Shown here in pieces: positions 19,132-28,372 of a stretch of DNA of 64,000 nucleotides. The position numbers and the translations under genes are program-made. Positions within the stretch are counted from its first letter, which is position 1; each line of letters begins with the position of its first letter. Source of the DNA: Sphingomonas flavescens (GTDB lineage: Bacteria > Pseudomonadota > Alphaproteobacteria > Sphingomonadales > Sphingomonadaceae); assembly GCF_030866745.1 (NCBI RefSeq), contig NZ_CP133016.1, forward strand, positions 2,032,001-2,096,000. Reading direction: 5' to 3'. The notes under the pieces are model-generated. The model did not search any database. It saw nothing but the letters and a program-made list of their open reading frames with translations, and was not told the DNA's origin.

Positions 19132-19685
19132 GGCTGGTGCTCCAAATCGATCGTGCGCCATTGGCCCGGCAGCTGCTGGTGGGACGCTGCGAGTACCGCG
19201 CCTCCGCTCGCAAGGTGCGTGATGATAGCACTGTCGAGTTCTGCGATGCCGTCCGCGTCCAGCGCGTTGAGCGGTTCGTCGAGGAGCCAGAGGGGCGCCG
19301 CCGAAGCGTGAACCCGCGCCAGCGTCGCGCGCTTGAGCTGGCCCGAGGACAGCAGGCGCACCGGGACAGCGGCCAAATGGCTGAGCCGGTATGTTTCCAA
19401 CGCCTGGTCGATATTGCCGCCCCATAGCGAGAGTGACGCGCGTAGGGAGCGCTCGCGATCGAGGGCGACATGATCGTCGGCAAGCGCGAGGGTGGAGCGC
19501 TCTACCTTCCCATGTTCCTGCTCGAGCAACCCGGCTGCGAGACGGATCAGGCTGGACTTGCCGCTCCCGTTGCGGCCCCGGACCTGCAGCGCGTCCCCCG
19601 GCCGCAGATCGAAGCTCAGGCCATCGAACAGCAGGCGGCCGCCGCGTCGCAGAATTACGTCACTGAAGCGGAGCAATGCGGTCAA
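19128..19685 (-). CDS. ccmA: Haem ABC exporter ATP-binding protein CcmA
   Basis: A 185-residue ABC ATPase, small as usual for CcmA. Walker A is GRNGSGKS (37-44), the signature loop is LLSSGQLKRATLARV, and Walker B is PLWLLDEP. The start is TTG 19685, which overlaps the stop of the metallopeptidase gene as TTGA; the frame that opens upstream lies within that gene. Pairs with CcmB. Confidence 0.93.
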   Translation of the reverse strand: MTALLRFSDVILRRGGRLLFDGLSFDLRPGDALQVRGRNGSGKSSLIRLAAGLLEQEHGKVERSTLALADDHVALDRERSLRASLSLWGGNIDQALETYRLSHLAAVPVRLLSSGQLKRATLARVHASAAPLWLLDEPLNALDADGIAELDSAIITHLASGGAVLAASHQQLPGQWRTIDLEHQP

Positions 19686-20092
19686 GGCACGCTCGCTTCG
19701 AGCGCATGGATGTCCTCGTCGCTGAGGCCGAAGTGATGGCCGACCTCGTGCACGACGATGTGCCCGACCAGTTGCTCGAGGCTGACGTCGCGGCTCGCCC
19801 ATTCGTCGAGGATCGCGCCGCGAAACAGGCGGATGCGTTCCGGGAGCGTGCCCGACTGCTCGACGCTTTGCTGCGGCAGCGGGATGCCCTCGTAGAGGCC
19901 GCTCAGCTCGAACGGATCCTCGATACCGAGCGAGCGCAGCGTCGCATCATCGGCGAATTCCTCGACCTGCAAAACGACGGCGCCCAAACTATCCGCAAAT
20001 GGCGAGGGCAGTGCGCGCATCGCAGCCCGGGCGATGTCCTCGATCTCGTCGAGCGTAGGTGAAGCCCCGAAGCTGCGCATCGGTCGCGGCAT
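19682..20092 (-). CDS. Metallopeptidase family protein (minimal zincin)
   Basis: A 136-residue protein with the zinc motif His115-Glu116-Val-Gly-His119 in VVHEVGHHFGLSDEDIH at the C terminus, and the earlier stretches PFELSGLYEGIPLPQQS and PERIRLFRGAILDEW. This matches the small DUF1025-type metallopeptidase family found in many proteobacteria, with no known substrate. It is coupled to ccmA by TTGA. Confidence 0.9.
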   Translation of the reverse strand: MPRPMRSFGASPTLDEIEDIARAAMRALPSPFADSLGAVVLQVEEFADDATLRSLGIEDPFELSGLYEGIPLPQQSVEQSGTLPERIRLFRGAILDEWASRDVSLEQLVGHIVVHEVGHHFGLSDEDIHALEASVP

Positions 20093-20179
20093 AGGGGCTG
20101 GCGCGCAGGGCCTGCAAGGTTGCGCGGCGTGTTGCCCTTGCGCGGCGGCTTACCTAAGGAGCGCCCTTCCAGCGAATGC

Positions 20180-20270
20180 GGAGCGGTGGCCGAGTGGTCG
20201 AAGGCGCTCGCCTGGAAAGTGAGTATACGGCAAAACCGTATCGAGGGTTCGAATCCCTCCCGCTCCGCCA
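20180..20270 (+). tRNA. tRNA-Ser (anticodon GGA)
   Basis: A 91-nt class II tRNA. The acceptor stem GGAGCGG pairs with CCGCTCC, with G discriminator and encoded CCA. The anticodon loop is CTGGAAA with GGA, which reads UCC/UCU. A long variable arm (about TACGGCAAAACCGTA) and the T-loop GGTTCGAATCC are present. Its 3' end lies ten bases from the convergent ruvC stop. Confidence 0.97.
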
Positions 20271-20280
20271 TTTCGGGAAA

Positions 20281-20769
20281 TTAGCGCTTGAGAGCGCGGT
20301 GGGTTGCCAGATGGTGCGCGTGGGTGATCGCCACCGCCAGCGCATCGGCCGCGTCCGCGCCCGCGATCTTGGCCCCGGGGAGCAGGCGAGAGACCATGGC
20401 GTGCACCTGGGGCTTCTCCGCGCCGCCTGTGCCGACCACGGCTTTCTTGACCAACGCGGGCGCATATTCTCCGACGTCGATCCCCGCACGGGCGGCGCAC
20501 ATCAGGATGACGCCCCGCGCCTGGCCAAGCTTTAGCGTCGATTGCGCGTTCTTGTTGACGAACACTTCCTCGACGGCCGCGCCGGCGGGCGCGTGGTCGG
20601 CGATCAGCGCTTCGAGTTGGTCGGCCAGCGCACACAATCGACGCGGCAGGGGCGCCGCAGTGTCGGTCTTGATCTGGCCATTGGCGATGTGGCTAAGCCG
20701 GTTGCCGTTCGCCTCGATCAGACCCCAGCCGGTGGTGCCGAGGCCCGGATCGAGACCGAGGATCTTCAG
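20281..20769 (-). CDS. ruvC: Holliday junction resolvase RuvC
   Basis: A 162-residue endonuclease that resolves Holliday junctions with RuvAB. Catalytic acidic residues are visible: Asp7 in [15 protein letters not shown], Glu67 in VEEVFVN, and Asp residues in [11 protein letters not shown]. No ATG, GTG or TTG precedes Asp7 in frame; a TGA lies six codons upstream. The only plausible start is CTG 20769, which overlaps the yebC stop as CTGA. Callers limited to standard starts would truncate it to 118 residues from TTG 20637 and lose the first catalytic Asp. Confidence 0.9.
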   Translation of the reverse strand: MKILGLDPGLGTTGWGLIEANGNRLSHIANGQIKTDTAAPLPRRLCALADQLEALIADHAPAGAAVEEVFVNKNAQSTLKLGQARGVILMCAARAGIDVGEYAPALVKKAVVGTGGAEKPQVHAMVSRLLPGAKIAGADAADALAVAITHAHHLATHRALKR

Positions 20770-21509
20770 GCCAGCTTCTCCAGTTCATCCTCGGGCACAT
20801 CGTAATTGCCCCACACGGTCTGGACGTCGTCGTCCTCTTCCAGCGTGTCGATCAGCTTCATCAGCGTCGCCGCGTCGTCGCCGCGGACTTCGACTTCGGT
20901 CGTCGGCTTCCACGCGAGCTTGGCGCCTTCGCCTTCGCCAAGCAAGCCTTCCAGCGCGCGCGCGACTTCATGCAGGCTTTCGACGCTCGTCCAGATGCGA
21001 TGACCGTCCTCGTCGCTCTGCACGTCTTCGGCCCCCGCTTCGATCGCCGCTTCCAGCACCTTGTCGGCGTCACCGGCGCTGGCCGGGTATTCGATCAGGC
21101 CAAGCCGTTCGAAGCCGTGGCTGACGCTGCCGCTGGCGCCGAGGTTGCCGCCATTCTTCGAAAAGGCCGTGCGGACGTTGGTGGCGGTACGGTTGCGGTT
21201 GTCGCTCAGCGCCTCGACGATGATCGCGACGCCGCCGGGACCGAAGCCTTCGTAGCGGATCTCTTCATAATTATCCGCATCGCTGCCCGCAGCCTTGTCG
21301 ATCGAGCGCTGGATATTGTCCTTGGGCATCGATTGTGCGCGGGCCGCGATCACCGCGGCGCGAAGACGCGCGTTGGCGTCAGGGTCGGGCAGCCCCATTT
21401 TTGCCGCGACGGTGATTTCGCGGCTGAGCTTGGAAAAGAGCGCCGAGCGCTTTTTGTCCTGCGCGCCCTTGCGGTACATGATGTTCTTGAATTTACTGTG
21501 GCCTGCCAT
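20766..21509 (-). CDS. yebC: YebC/TACO1 family protein
   Basis: A 247-residue protein starting [21 protein letters not shown], the invariant YebC start, with [15 protein letters not shown] and [16 protein letters not shown] in the middle. Members act as transcription regulators or as aids to translation of proline-rich stretches. The ATG is at 21509, although the frame opens at 21569. It is directly upstream of ruvC, a common arrangement. Confidence 0.96.
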   Translation of the reverse strand: MAGHSKFKNIMYRKGAQDKKRSALFSKLSREITVAAKMGLPDPDANARLRAAVIAARAQSMPKDNIQRSIDKAAGSDADNYEEIRYEGFGPGGVAIIVEALSDNRNRTATNVRTAFSKNGGNLGASGSVSHGFERLGLIEYPASAGDADKVLEAAIEAGAEDVQSDEDGHRIWTSVESLHEVARALEGLLGEGEGAKLAWKPTTEVEVRGDDAATLMKLIDTLEEDDDVQTVWGNYDVPEDELEKLA

Positions 21510-21552
21510 CTCGTCTGCTCGGAACGGGTGAATTTGACAGTGCACTAGACGG

Positions 21553-22287
21553 GTGAGCGAGATCAGCACAAGCCAGACAGCATTTCCGGCCTTACGCGAG
21601 GTGTGGCGCGACTATATCCAGTTCGTCCGGCGGCCTCGCTTGCCGGAGGCTCCGACCGGCTTTGGCGCGGCGGCTTCCCGAGCAACCTTGGCGCTGTTCG
21701 CGCTCGACCTTTTGGTGATGCTGGTTCTGGCGGGAATTGCCCTGCTGGTCGTCAATCTCGGCGCGGAAATGCCGCACCACGCGCTCGACGGCCTGAAAAT
21801 CACCGGCACGCTTTGGCTGTTGATCGTCCTGATCGGTCCGGTGGTCGAGGAGGCCGCTTTTCGCGGATGGCTTTCCGGCACGCCGCGCGCGTTCGGCTTA
21901 TATGGGTCGCTCATCACCGTCGCCGGGGGCTTGATGCTGGTGCCGAGACTGAACTGGTCCGCGACGATCGCGCTCGGTGCGGCACTGATCGCCGGGCTGG
22001 CCGGTTCTCTGCTCTGGCTCCGCGGTGACCGGGCGAGCCACGGTTACCAGCGGCTCTTTCCCTACCTATACTGGATCAGCTGCCTGGCCTTCGGGCTCGT
22101 TCACCTCACCAATTTGACGATCGGTCAAAATCGGCTGGCCGTGCTGTGGGTGGCGCCGCAGCTCGTGCTCGGCACCATCCTCGGCTACGCCCGCGTAAAG
22201 CTGGGGATGTGGTCGAACATCCTCCTCCACATGCTCCACAACAGCATAATCATGGCCGTGGCGCTTGGGTCGGGAATGGGCAGCTAG
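21553..22287 (+). CDS. CPBP family intramembrane glutamic endopeptidase
   Basis: A 244-residue membrane protein of six to seven helices. The active-site motif VEEAAFRGW carries the Glu-Glu pair and Arg; later His residues appear in FGLVHLTN and HMLHNS, as in Rce1/CPBP proteases. It lacks a substrate clue. GTG start; it is divergent from yebC with a 43-bp gap. Confidence 0.87.
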   Translation: MSEISTSQTAFPALREVWRDYIQFVRRPRLPEAPTGFGAAASRATLALFALDLLVMLVLAGIALLVVNLGAEMPHHALDGLKITGTLWLLIVLIGPVVEEAAFRGWLSGTPRAFGLYGSLITVAGGLMLVPRLNWSATIALGAALIAGLAGSLLWLRGDRASHGYQRLFPYLYWISCLAFGLVHLTNLTIGQNRLAVLWVAPQLVLGTILGYARVKLGMWSNILLHMLHNSIIMAVALGSGMGS

Positions 22288-22288
22288 C

Positions 22289-22531
22289 CTATTCGAGGCC
22301 GAGCGCCTGGCGATAGGTTTCGAGCAGCGCGTCGGCTTCCTGGCGCGCATGCGTCTCCATCTTCCGCAGGCGCACGATCGCGCGCATCGTCTTGGTGTCG
22401 TAGCCGTTCGACTTGGCCTCGGCGTAGACGTCCTTGACGTCGTCGGCGATGCCCTTCTTTTCCTCTTCGAGCCGCTCGATGCGCTCGATGAACAGCCGCA
22501 ACTGGTCGGCCGCGACGGTGCCTTCCGCCAT
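22289..22531 (-). CDS. gapR: GapR-like DNA-binding protein (DUF2312)
   Basis: An 80-residue helical protein: [52 protein letters not shown] is the family core. In Caulobacter GapR encircles overtwisted DNA and is essential for growth; it is a marker of Alphaproteobacteria. ATG 22531 gives the usual length; the frame opens at 22588 without homologous sequence. Convergent with the CPBP gene by two bases' gap. Confidence 0.94.
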   Translation of the reverse strand: MAEGTVAADQLRLFIERIERLEEEKKGIADDVKDVYAEAKSNGYDTKTMRAIVRLRKMETHARQEADALLETYRQALGLE

Positions 22532-22630
22532 GCTTCGTGAACTCCAATTTGACGTGGTCGCCGCGGCTCTAGCGGCTTGAACCATCATGGCAAGCGGCTA
22601 AGGCGGGCGCGCCCAGCCGAAGGAATTACC

Positions 22631-24091
22631 GTGACCGAATTGCTGCCGCCGCGAAGCCGCAAGGTGAAGATCCTGGCGACGCTGGGTCCGGCGTCCAGCA
22701 GTCCGGCGATGATCCGCTCGTTGATGATGGTTGGCGCCGACGCCTTCCGCATCAACATGAGCCACGGCGACCAGCAGCAGAAAGCCAAGCTGGTCGAGGC
22801 CATCCGTGCGCTCGAAAAGGAATTCGGGCGGCCCACGACGATCCTGTTCGACCTGCAGGGCCCGAAGCTTCGGGTCGGCCAGTTCAAGGACGGCAAGGCG
22901 ACGCTGGAAACCGGTGCGCGCTTTATCTTCGATCAGAAGGACGAACCGGGCGATGCCCAGCGCGTCCTCTTGCCGCACCCCGAGCTGTTCGATGCGGTTC
23001 GGCCGGCGACCAATATCCTGATCGACGACGGCAAGGTCCGCCTCAACGTCGTCAAGGTCGCCGACGGCGAGATCGTCTGCGAAGTGAAGGTCGGCGGGAC
23101 CGTGTCGGACAATAAGGGCGTCAACGTGCCAGACGTGCTGGTGCCGATCCCCGCGCTCACCGACAAGGATCGCGACGACCTCAAGTTTGCATTGGAGCAA
23201 CGGGCAGACTGGATCGCGTTGTCGTTCGTGCAGCGTCCTGAAGACGTTGCTGAGGCGCGGACGTTGATCGGCGATCGTGCCGCTTTGCTCGCGAAAATCG
23301 AGAAGCCGGCAGCGGTCGATCGGCTTAACGACATCGTCGCGCTGGCCGACGCGGTGATGGTCGCGCGCGGTGACCTCGGTGTCGAACTGCCGCCCGAGCA
23401 GGTTCCGCCGCTACAGAACAAGATCGTCGCGACGGCGCGGCAGTACGGCAAGCCCGTGGTGGTCGCGACGCAGATGCTGGAATCGATGATCACCTCGCCG
23501 ACGCCGACGCGAGCGGAAGTCAGCGACGTCGCCAAGGCCATCTACGACGGCGCCGATGCGGTGATGCTGTCGGCGGAAAGCGCGGCCGGTAAATACCCGT
23601 GTGAAGCGGTGCAAATGATGGACCGCATCGCGGTCAGCGTGGAACGCGACCCGAGTTACCAGGAGCGGGTTCACTTCACGCAGATCCGCCTTGAGGCGAC
23701 GACCGCCGACGCGCTGGCTGGATCCGCGCGGCAGATCGCCAGCACGATCTCCGCTACCGCAATGCTCTGCTACACAAGCTCCGGTTCGACCGCGCGGCGG
23801 ATCGCGCGCGAACGGCCGCCGGTACCGTTGCTGGCAATGAGCGCATCGCTCCACACGTCACGCCGCATGGGCCTCCTGTGGGGCGTCCACGCGGTCCACA
23901 CCCGCGACGTTTCGAATTTCGAGGAGATGGTGGAAAAGGCCAAGCGCATGGCGCTGCGCCACCAGATCGCCAAAGGCGGCGATCGCGTCATCGTCATGGC
24001 CGGTATCCCGTTCGGCAAGGCGGGATCAACCAACGTGCTGCACGTCGTCCGGCTAATCGGCGACGAGCTCGACCGCTACAGCGGCAATTAG
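22631..24091 (+). CDS. pyk: Pyruvate kinase
   Basis: A 486-residue glycolytic enzyme that makes ATP and pyruvate from phosphoenolpyruvate. N-terminal KVKILATLGPASSS, the DAFRINMSHG loop, ALLAKIEKPAAVDRL, the MVARGDLGVELPPEQVP catalytic region, VATQMLESMI and DAVMLSAESAAGKYP are all present, followed by a C-terminal regulatory domain. GTG 22631 has AAGGA seven bases before it. Convergent with nnrD by four bases. Confidence 0.97.
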   Translation: MTELLPPRSRKVKILATLGPASSSPAMIRSLMMVGADAFRINMSHGDQQQKAKLVEAIRALEKEFGRPTTILFDLQGPKLRVGQFKDGKATLETGARFIFDQKDEPGDAQRVLLPHPELFDAVRPATNILIDDGKVRLNVVKVADGEIVCEVKVGGTVSDNKGVNVPDVLVPIPALTDKDRDDLKFALEQRADWIALSFVQRPEDVAEARTLIGDRAALLAKIEKPAAVDRLNDIVALADAVMVARGDLGVELPPEQVPPLQNKIVATARQYGKPVVVATQMLESMITSPTPTRAEVSDVAKAIYDGADAVMLSAESAAGKYPCEAVQMMDRIAVSVERDPSYQERVHFTQIRLEATTADALAGSARQIASTISATAMLCYTSSGSTARRIARERPPVPLLAMSASLHTSRRMGLLWGVHAVHTRDVSNFEEMVEKAKRMALRHQIAKGGDRVIVMAGIPFGKAGSTNVLHVVRLIGDELDRYSGN

Positions 24092-24936
24092 CGCGGGAGC
24101 ACGGCCGGGATCGCGTCGGCGATCTCTCGCGCGAGAAAACCGATCGGTCCGACCGTTTTGCTCAGGTGAATGCCGGCCTGGCCGTGCAGCCAGACGGCCC
24201 AGAGCAGTGCCGTGAGCGGCTCTGCGCCACGGGCGAGCAGACCCCCGACGATGCCCGAAAGCACGTCCCCACTGCCCGATACGCCCAACCCTGTCGCCCC
24301 GGATTCGTGCGTCCAGACTTCGCCTTCGGGGCATACAACGTAACCAGTAGCGCCTTTGACGTGGACGATCGCCCGATAACGCGCAGCTGCGCGTTGTCCG
24401 CAGGCGACCGGATCGGCTTCGATCTCGGCCTCGTCGCAGTCCAGCAGCGATGCCAATTCGTCGTTGTCGGGCAAGAGAATGGCAGGCTTGGCCCTTGGCT
24501 GCCGCGGGGGCTGCAACGCCTTCAACATTGCGACGTCCAGCGCCAATGCTGCGTCGGTCGCCATCAGCGCCTCCGTGATTTTCGCACAGGCGGCACTCGG
24601 TCGAACGCCGGGCCCGGCGACGACCGCGTCAGCCTTTCCTGCCAGCGCTTTCAAATTTCCCACTGCCGCCGTGGCAAAGCCGCCGCCACGAACCTCAGGC
24701 AAGCCGGCCACCATCGCTTCCGGCATGGCGATCGCAAGGTGCTGCGCAGCGCTCTCGACCGTTGCGATGGCCAGCTGGCCGGCGCCGGTACGCATGGCCG
24801 CGGTCGCGGCAAGCAATGCCGCGCCCGGGACGTCTCGGCTGCCGCCGATAATCAGGATGCGGCCCTTGTCTTCCTTGCCGCCGTTGCCGGCTGGCGGCAG
24901 CGGATGAGCCTTAAGCGCGTGCCGGTCGAGCTTCAC
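24088..24936 (-). CDS. nnrD: ADP-dependent NAD(P)H-hydrate dehydratase
   Basis: A 282-residue ribokinase-like enzyme that repairs hydrated NAD(P)H. GRILIIGGSRDVPGAALLAATAAMRTGAGQL near the N terminus, and LGVSGSGDVLSGIVGGLLARG near the C terminus (GSGD catalytic Asp), are diagnostic. The epimerase half found in bifunctional YjeF proteins is absent. The start is GTG 24936, coupled by GTGA to the phosphatase gene. Confidence 0.92.
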   Translation of the reverse strand: MKLDRHALKAHPLPPAGNGGKEDKGRILIIGGSRDVPGAALLAATAAMRTGAGQLAIATVESAAQHLAIAMPEAMVAGLPEVRGGGFATAAVGNLKALAGKADAVVAGPGVRPSAACAKITEALMATDAALALDVAMLKALQPPRQPRAKPAILLPDNDELASLLDCDEAEIEADPVACGQRAAARYRAIVHVKGATGYVVCPEGEVWTHESGATGLGVSGSGDVLSGIVGGLLARGAEPLTALLWAVWLHGQAGIHLSKTVGPIGFLAREIADAIPAVLPR

Positions 24937-25697
24937 CGTGTTCCAGTCATGAGATCCGGAGCGGAGGTCTTCGACGCGCCCTCGGCCTCCAGCGGCGCCC
25001 CATAATTCCAGAGGTCCAACGTCGGCACGCAAAGTCCCTTGACGTCCGCATCGAACTCATAGGCGGCGATGCCGCAGTTCAGCACCTCGGCCTGCTTGTC
25101 GATGCCGAGGATCTGCGCCTCGTCCAACTCCTCGAGGATGTAGCGGAAGCAGAGGACGACCACCTGATGGCAAACGATCATCACCCGGCGGTCGCAATAA
25201 TGCAGGTTGATCGTGTTGAGCATCGACCGCAGGCGGAGAATGACGTCGGCCCAGCTCTCTCCGCCGGGCGGCCGGTGGTAGAATTTGCCAAGGCGTTTCC
25301 GGTGCGCGGCTTCCTCCGGGAATCGCTCGCGAATACCCAGCGTTGTTAGGCGGTCGAAGATGCCGAATTCACGCTCGCGCAAACGCTCATCGATGAGCGT
25401 TTTGGCCTTGCCGCCCGCAAGCGCGCCAGCCTGGCAAATGATCTCCGCGGTTTGCTTGGCACGGACATAAGGTGACGACAGGATGATCTCGGGCCGTTCC
25501 TCGCGCGGCATCGCGGCAAACCAGCGGCCGGCCGCCTTTGCCTGCTCGACGCCAAGGGCGGACAGCGGAACGTCGACATCGCGCATGTCGATGTCGATCT
25601 CATGCGCGTCCGCCTCTTCAGCGGCATCACGCGCGACATTTCCCTGGCTCTGCCCGTGTCGCACCAGCCACAATCGCTGAGGCCAATTTTGCGCCAT
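24933..25697 (-). CDS. Histidine phosphatase family protein
   Basis: A 254-residue phosphoglycerate-mutase-type phosphatase. LWLVRHGQSQGNVA holds the phospho-accepting His, and REREFGIFDRLT and VMIVCHQVVVLCF supply the other catalytic residues. The substrate is not evident. It is coupled to nnrD (GTGA) and lies downstream of glf. Confidence 0.9.
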   Translation of the reverse strand: MAQNWPQRLWLVRHGQSQGNVARDAAEEADAHEIDIDMRDVDVPLSALGVEQAKAAGRWFAAMPREERPEIILSSPYVRAKQTAEIICQAGALAGGKAKTLIDERLREREFGIFDRLTTLGIRERFPEEAAHRKRLGKFYHRPPGGESWADVILRLRSMLNTINLHYCDRRVMIVCHQVVVLCFRYILEELDEAQILGIDKQAEVLNCGIAAYEFDADVKGLCVPTLDLWNYGAPLEAEGASKTSAPDLMTGTR

Positions 25698-25744
25698 CCG
25701 CGTTCCTCCTGACGCTCTAAAGCTTGAGCATCAGGTTGGTGCCG

Positions 25745-26911
25745 TCATTCCGCGGCAATTGCCTCCGGCGCACTCGCCCGCCGCTTTTCATCCATGCGCC
25801 GGAACGTCGCGAGCGCCTGACCGACGATCTGGTCCATGTTGTAATAGCGATAGGTGGCCAGTCGGCCGACGAAAGTCACGCCTTCGGTTGCGTCAGCCAG
25901 CGCTTCGTAGCGCTTGAACAGCTCCTGATTCTCCGGGCGCGGGATTGGGTAATAAGGATCGCCCTCGGCAGAAGGATATTCGTAGGTGACGGTCGTCACC
26001 GGCGACTCTTGTCCGGTCAGATATTTGTATTCGCTAATCCGCGTGTAGGGAACGTCGGGCGCCGGGTAGTTGACCGTCCCGGTTTCCTGGAAGCGATCCT
26101 GCTCCAGCGTCTGATGGTCGAACTTCAGGCTGCGATAGGGCAGCTTCCCGAAGCGGTGATCGAAATATTCGTCGATCGGACCGGTATAAACGACGTGGTC
26201 GGCGATTTCGTCGACGCGATCCTTGAGATCGCGGAAGTCGACGCCGGTACGCACTTCAATCAAGGGGTTGTCGAGGATGCGCGCGAACATGGCGGTGTAG
26301 CCGTCGCGCGGCATCGCCTGAAACGTGTCGGTGAAATAGCGGTCGTCCGTGTTCGTCCGCGTCGGAATCCTGGCGGTCACCGACTTGTCGAGCTCGCTCG
26401 GGTCTAGCCCCCATTGCTTGCGCGTGTAGCCCTGGAAGAACAACTCGTAGAGCTCGCGGCCGACGGCGTTGATCACGACGTCCTCGGACGTGCGAATGTT
26501 CTCAACCGGCTCGGCGCGCGAGGCGAGATAGTCGGCAGCTTCTTCGTCCGTCTTCAGGTCGAGGTCGAACAACTCGTTCAGGGTCTTCCGGTTGATCGGG
26601 ATTGGCACCAGCCTGTCCCGGACGCGCGCAAGAACGCGATGCTCGTACGGCCGCCACTCCGTGAACTGCGACAGGTAGTCGACAACCTGGTCGCTGTTGG
26701 TGTGGAAGATGTGCGGGCCGTACTTGTGATAGAGGATCCCGGCTTCGTTCGGCTCGTCGTAGGCATTGCCCGCAATGTGCGGGCGCTTGTCGATCACCAG
26801 TACGCGCGCGCCGTGCTGGCTCGCCAGACGTTCGGCTATGACGGAGCCGGCAAAGCCGGCCCCGACGACGAGATAGTCGTAGCGGCCTTCGCCGCTCTGA
26901 TCCGCGCTCAT
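25745..26911 (-). CDS. glf: UDP-galactopyranose mutase
   Basis: A 388-residue flavoenzyme that interconverts UDP-galactopyranose and UDP-galactofuranose. It has the FAD fold YLVVGAGFAGSVIAERLA, KRPHIAGNAYDE, YGPHIFHT, the GYTRKQWGLDPSEL loop, and ISEYKYLTGQ with the active-site region typical of Glf. The ATG overlaps the upstream glycosyltransferase stop (ATGA), which suggests a galactofuranose-containing surface glycan. Confidence 0.96.
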   Translation of the reverse strand: MSADQSGEGRYDYLVVGAGFAGSVIAERLASQHGARVLVIDKRPHIAGNAYDEPNEAGILYHKYGPHIFHTNSDQVVDYLSQFTEWRPYEHRVLARVRDRLVPIPINRKTLNELFDLDLKTDEEAADYLASRAEPVENIRTSEDVVINAVGRELYELFFQGYTRKQWGLDPSELDKSVTARIPTRTNTDDRYFTDTFQAMPRDGYTAMFARILDNPLIEVRTGVDFRDLKDRVDEIADHVVYTGPIDEYFDHRFGKLPYRSLKFDHQTLEQDRFQETGTVNYPAPDVPYTRISEYKYLTGQESPVTTVTYEYPSAEGDPYYPIPRPENQELFKRYEALADATEGVTFVGRLATYRYYNMDQIVGQALATFRRMDEKRRASAPEAIAAE

Positions 26912-28122
26912 TCCGCTGCTACGAGCAGCGCCGGATCAGCGCCTTGGCGAACGCCCAGAACGTCGCTGATGAGACCCATCATCCGCGCCTGGGTCGTGTC
27001 CCAACTGGCCGCCGAGAGCATCAGGTCGGCTTCCGCGAGCCATCCGCTTTCCGGATCGTGCGAAAGCTTTAGCGCTTCCTCGCAAGCCGCGACGAACTCG
27101 TTCGGCGTCGACGCGATCTTGACGCCTTCAAGATGACCGTACGTGCGGACAACGTCGCGGATCGGCGTCGAGACTACCGGCTTGCCGCCCGCCAGATATT
27201 CCGGCGTCTTCGTCGGCGAAATGAACTGCGTCGATTCGTTCATCGCAAACGGCATCAACGCTACGTCCCAACCCGATAGATAGGCCGGGAGCTGCTCATA
27301 GGTCTTGCCGCCGAGGTAGTGGATGTTGCTGCGCTTCGGGAGGTCTTCCGGCGCGATCTTAACGACAGGGCCGACCATGACAAACGACCAGTCCGGCCGC
27401 ATCTTCGCAACCGCATCGAGCAGGTCGATGTCGAACCGCTCGTCGAGCACGCCGTAGAAGCCAAGGCGCGGACGCGGCAAATCTTCCTGGTCGGCCGGAT
27501 CGAACAAATGGGCCCGAGCCTTGCAGAAGTGCGCGCGGTCGACCGACGAAGGGAAGCAATGCACGTTGGCGTGACGGTCCTTCTTGGCCTCGAACAGGCT
27601 TGCGCCGCCGGTGAAGACGACGTCCGCGCGGTCGATCACTTCCTGCTCGAGCTCCAGCAGCTTTGCCGGAGCGAACTTGAACTTGCTGAGCTCATCCATC
27701 GCGTCGAACACGACGACGTCAGCATCCAGGTGCCGCGAGAAAGGCAGCATCATCGGCGTGTAATACCAGGCAATCAGCGGTCCGCGGATCGAGGCAACAT
27801 GCGCGTCCAGCAGACGCTTCAGCGCGGCCTCCCGCGCATCCTCCGGCATGCCTTGCGGCAAGTGCGGGACGATCACGCGGACGTTCGCCGCATCTTCTGC
27901 CTCACGAACCTGCAGGAATGCGGTCTCCTTGGGACCGATATCGACCGGTTCTTCCCAATAGATGACCTGCATTTCCCGCGCGAAGCGGGTCATCAGGTGC
28001 TGAGGACGCTGAAATACAAAGTTCCACCGCAAGTGCGAAAAACACAGAAGCGTCGCAGCCTCCGGCGTTGGCGCCGAGGGCTCGGCTTGATGTGTTACGG
28101 GCACCCCGACGCGCGTCAGCAT
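26908..28122 (-). CDS. Glycosyltransferase (GT-B type, GT4-like)
   Basis: About 404 residues. It begins CFSHLRWNFVFQRPQHLMTRFA and carries RPRLGFYGVLDERFDIDLL, a donor-binding fold, and ISPTKTPEYLAGGKPVVSTPI with the E-x-L-A-x-G-KP-V signature. It may place galactofuranose or another sugar on a surface polymer with glf. ATG 28122 is preferred because GGAGG lies before it; an in-frame ATG at 28140 has no site upstream. Confidence 0.9.
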   Translation of the reverse strand: MLTRVGVPVTHQAEPSAPTPEAATLLCFSHLRWNFVFQRPQHLMTRFAREMQVIYWEEPVDIGPKETAFLQVREAEDAANVRVIVPHLPQGMPEDAREAALKRLLDAHVASIRGPLIAWYYTPMMLPFSRHLDADVVVFDAMDELSKFKFAPAKLLELEQEVIDRADVVFTGGASLFEAKKDRHANVHCFPSSVDRAHFCKARAHLFDPADQEDLPRPRLGFYGVLDERFDIDLLDAVAKMRPDWSFVMVGPVVKIAPEDLPKRSNIHYLGGKTYEQLPAYLSGWDVALMPFAMNESTQFISPTKTPEYLAGGKPVVSTPIRDVVRTYGHLEGVKIASTPNEFVAACEEALKLSHDPESGWLAEADLMLSAASWDTTQARMMGLISDVLGVRQGADPALLVAAE

Positions 28123-28372
28123 TTTCGCTCTTTCCTCCATGTTGTGGGAAAACCCAGAACAAGAACGGAACCGAGGCCCGGCAGTTCCTCGCGATTAACC
28201 AGAGTTAATACAAAAACCCGTATGCTGCACTGCAACGCGCGCCAGAACGTTTCGGACTCGCGCCAAACTCCGGCGCTAAGGAAAGTTACCCACCCGACAC
28301 TTCTCATGCGACGGCCATTCGGTTGACCCGCACCGCCTGCCGTGGAAGACGCGGCGGCCGAGGAGAGCACGC

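Noticed and set aside
18514-19425. Long N-terminal extension of CcmB
   Set aside because: The added part is the shadow of ccmA in another frame; ATG 19131 with ATGA overlap is better supported.
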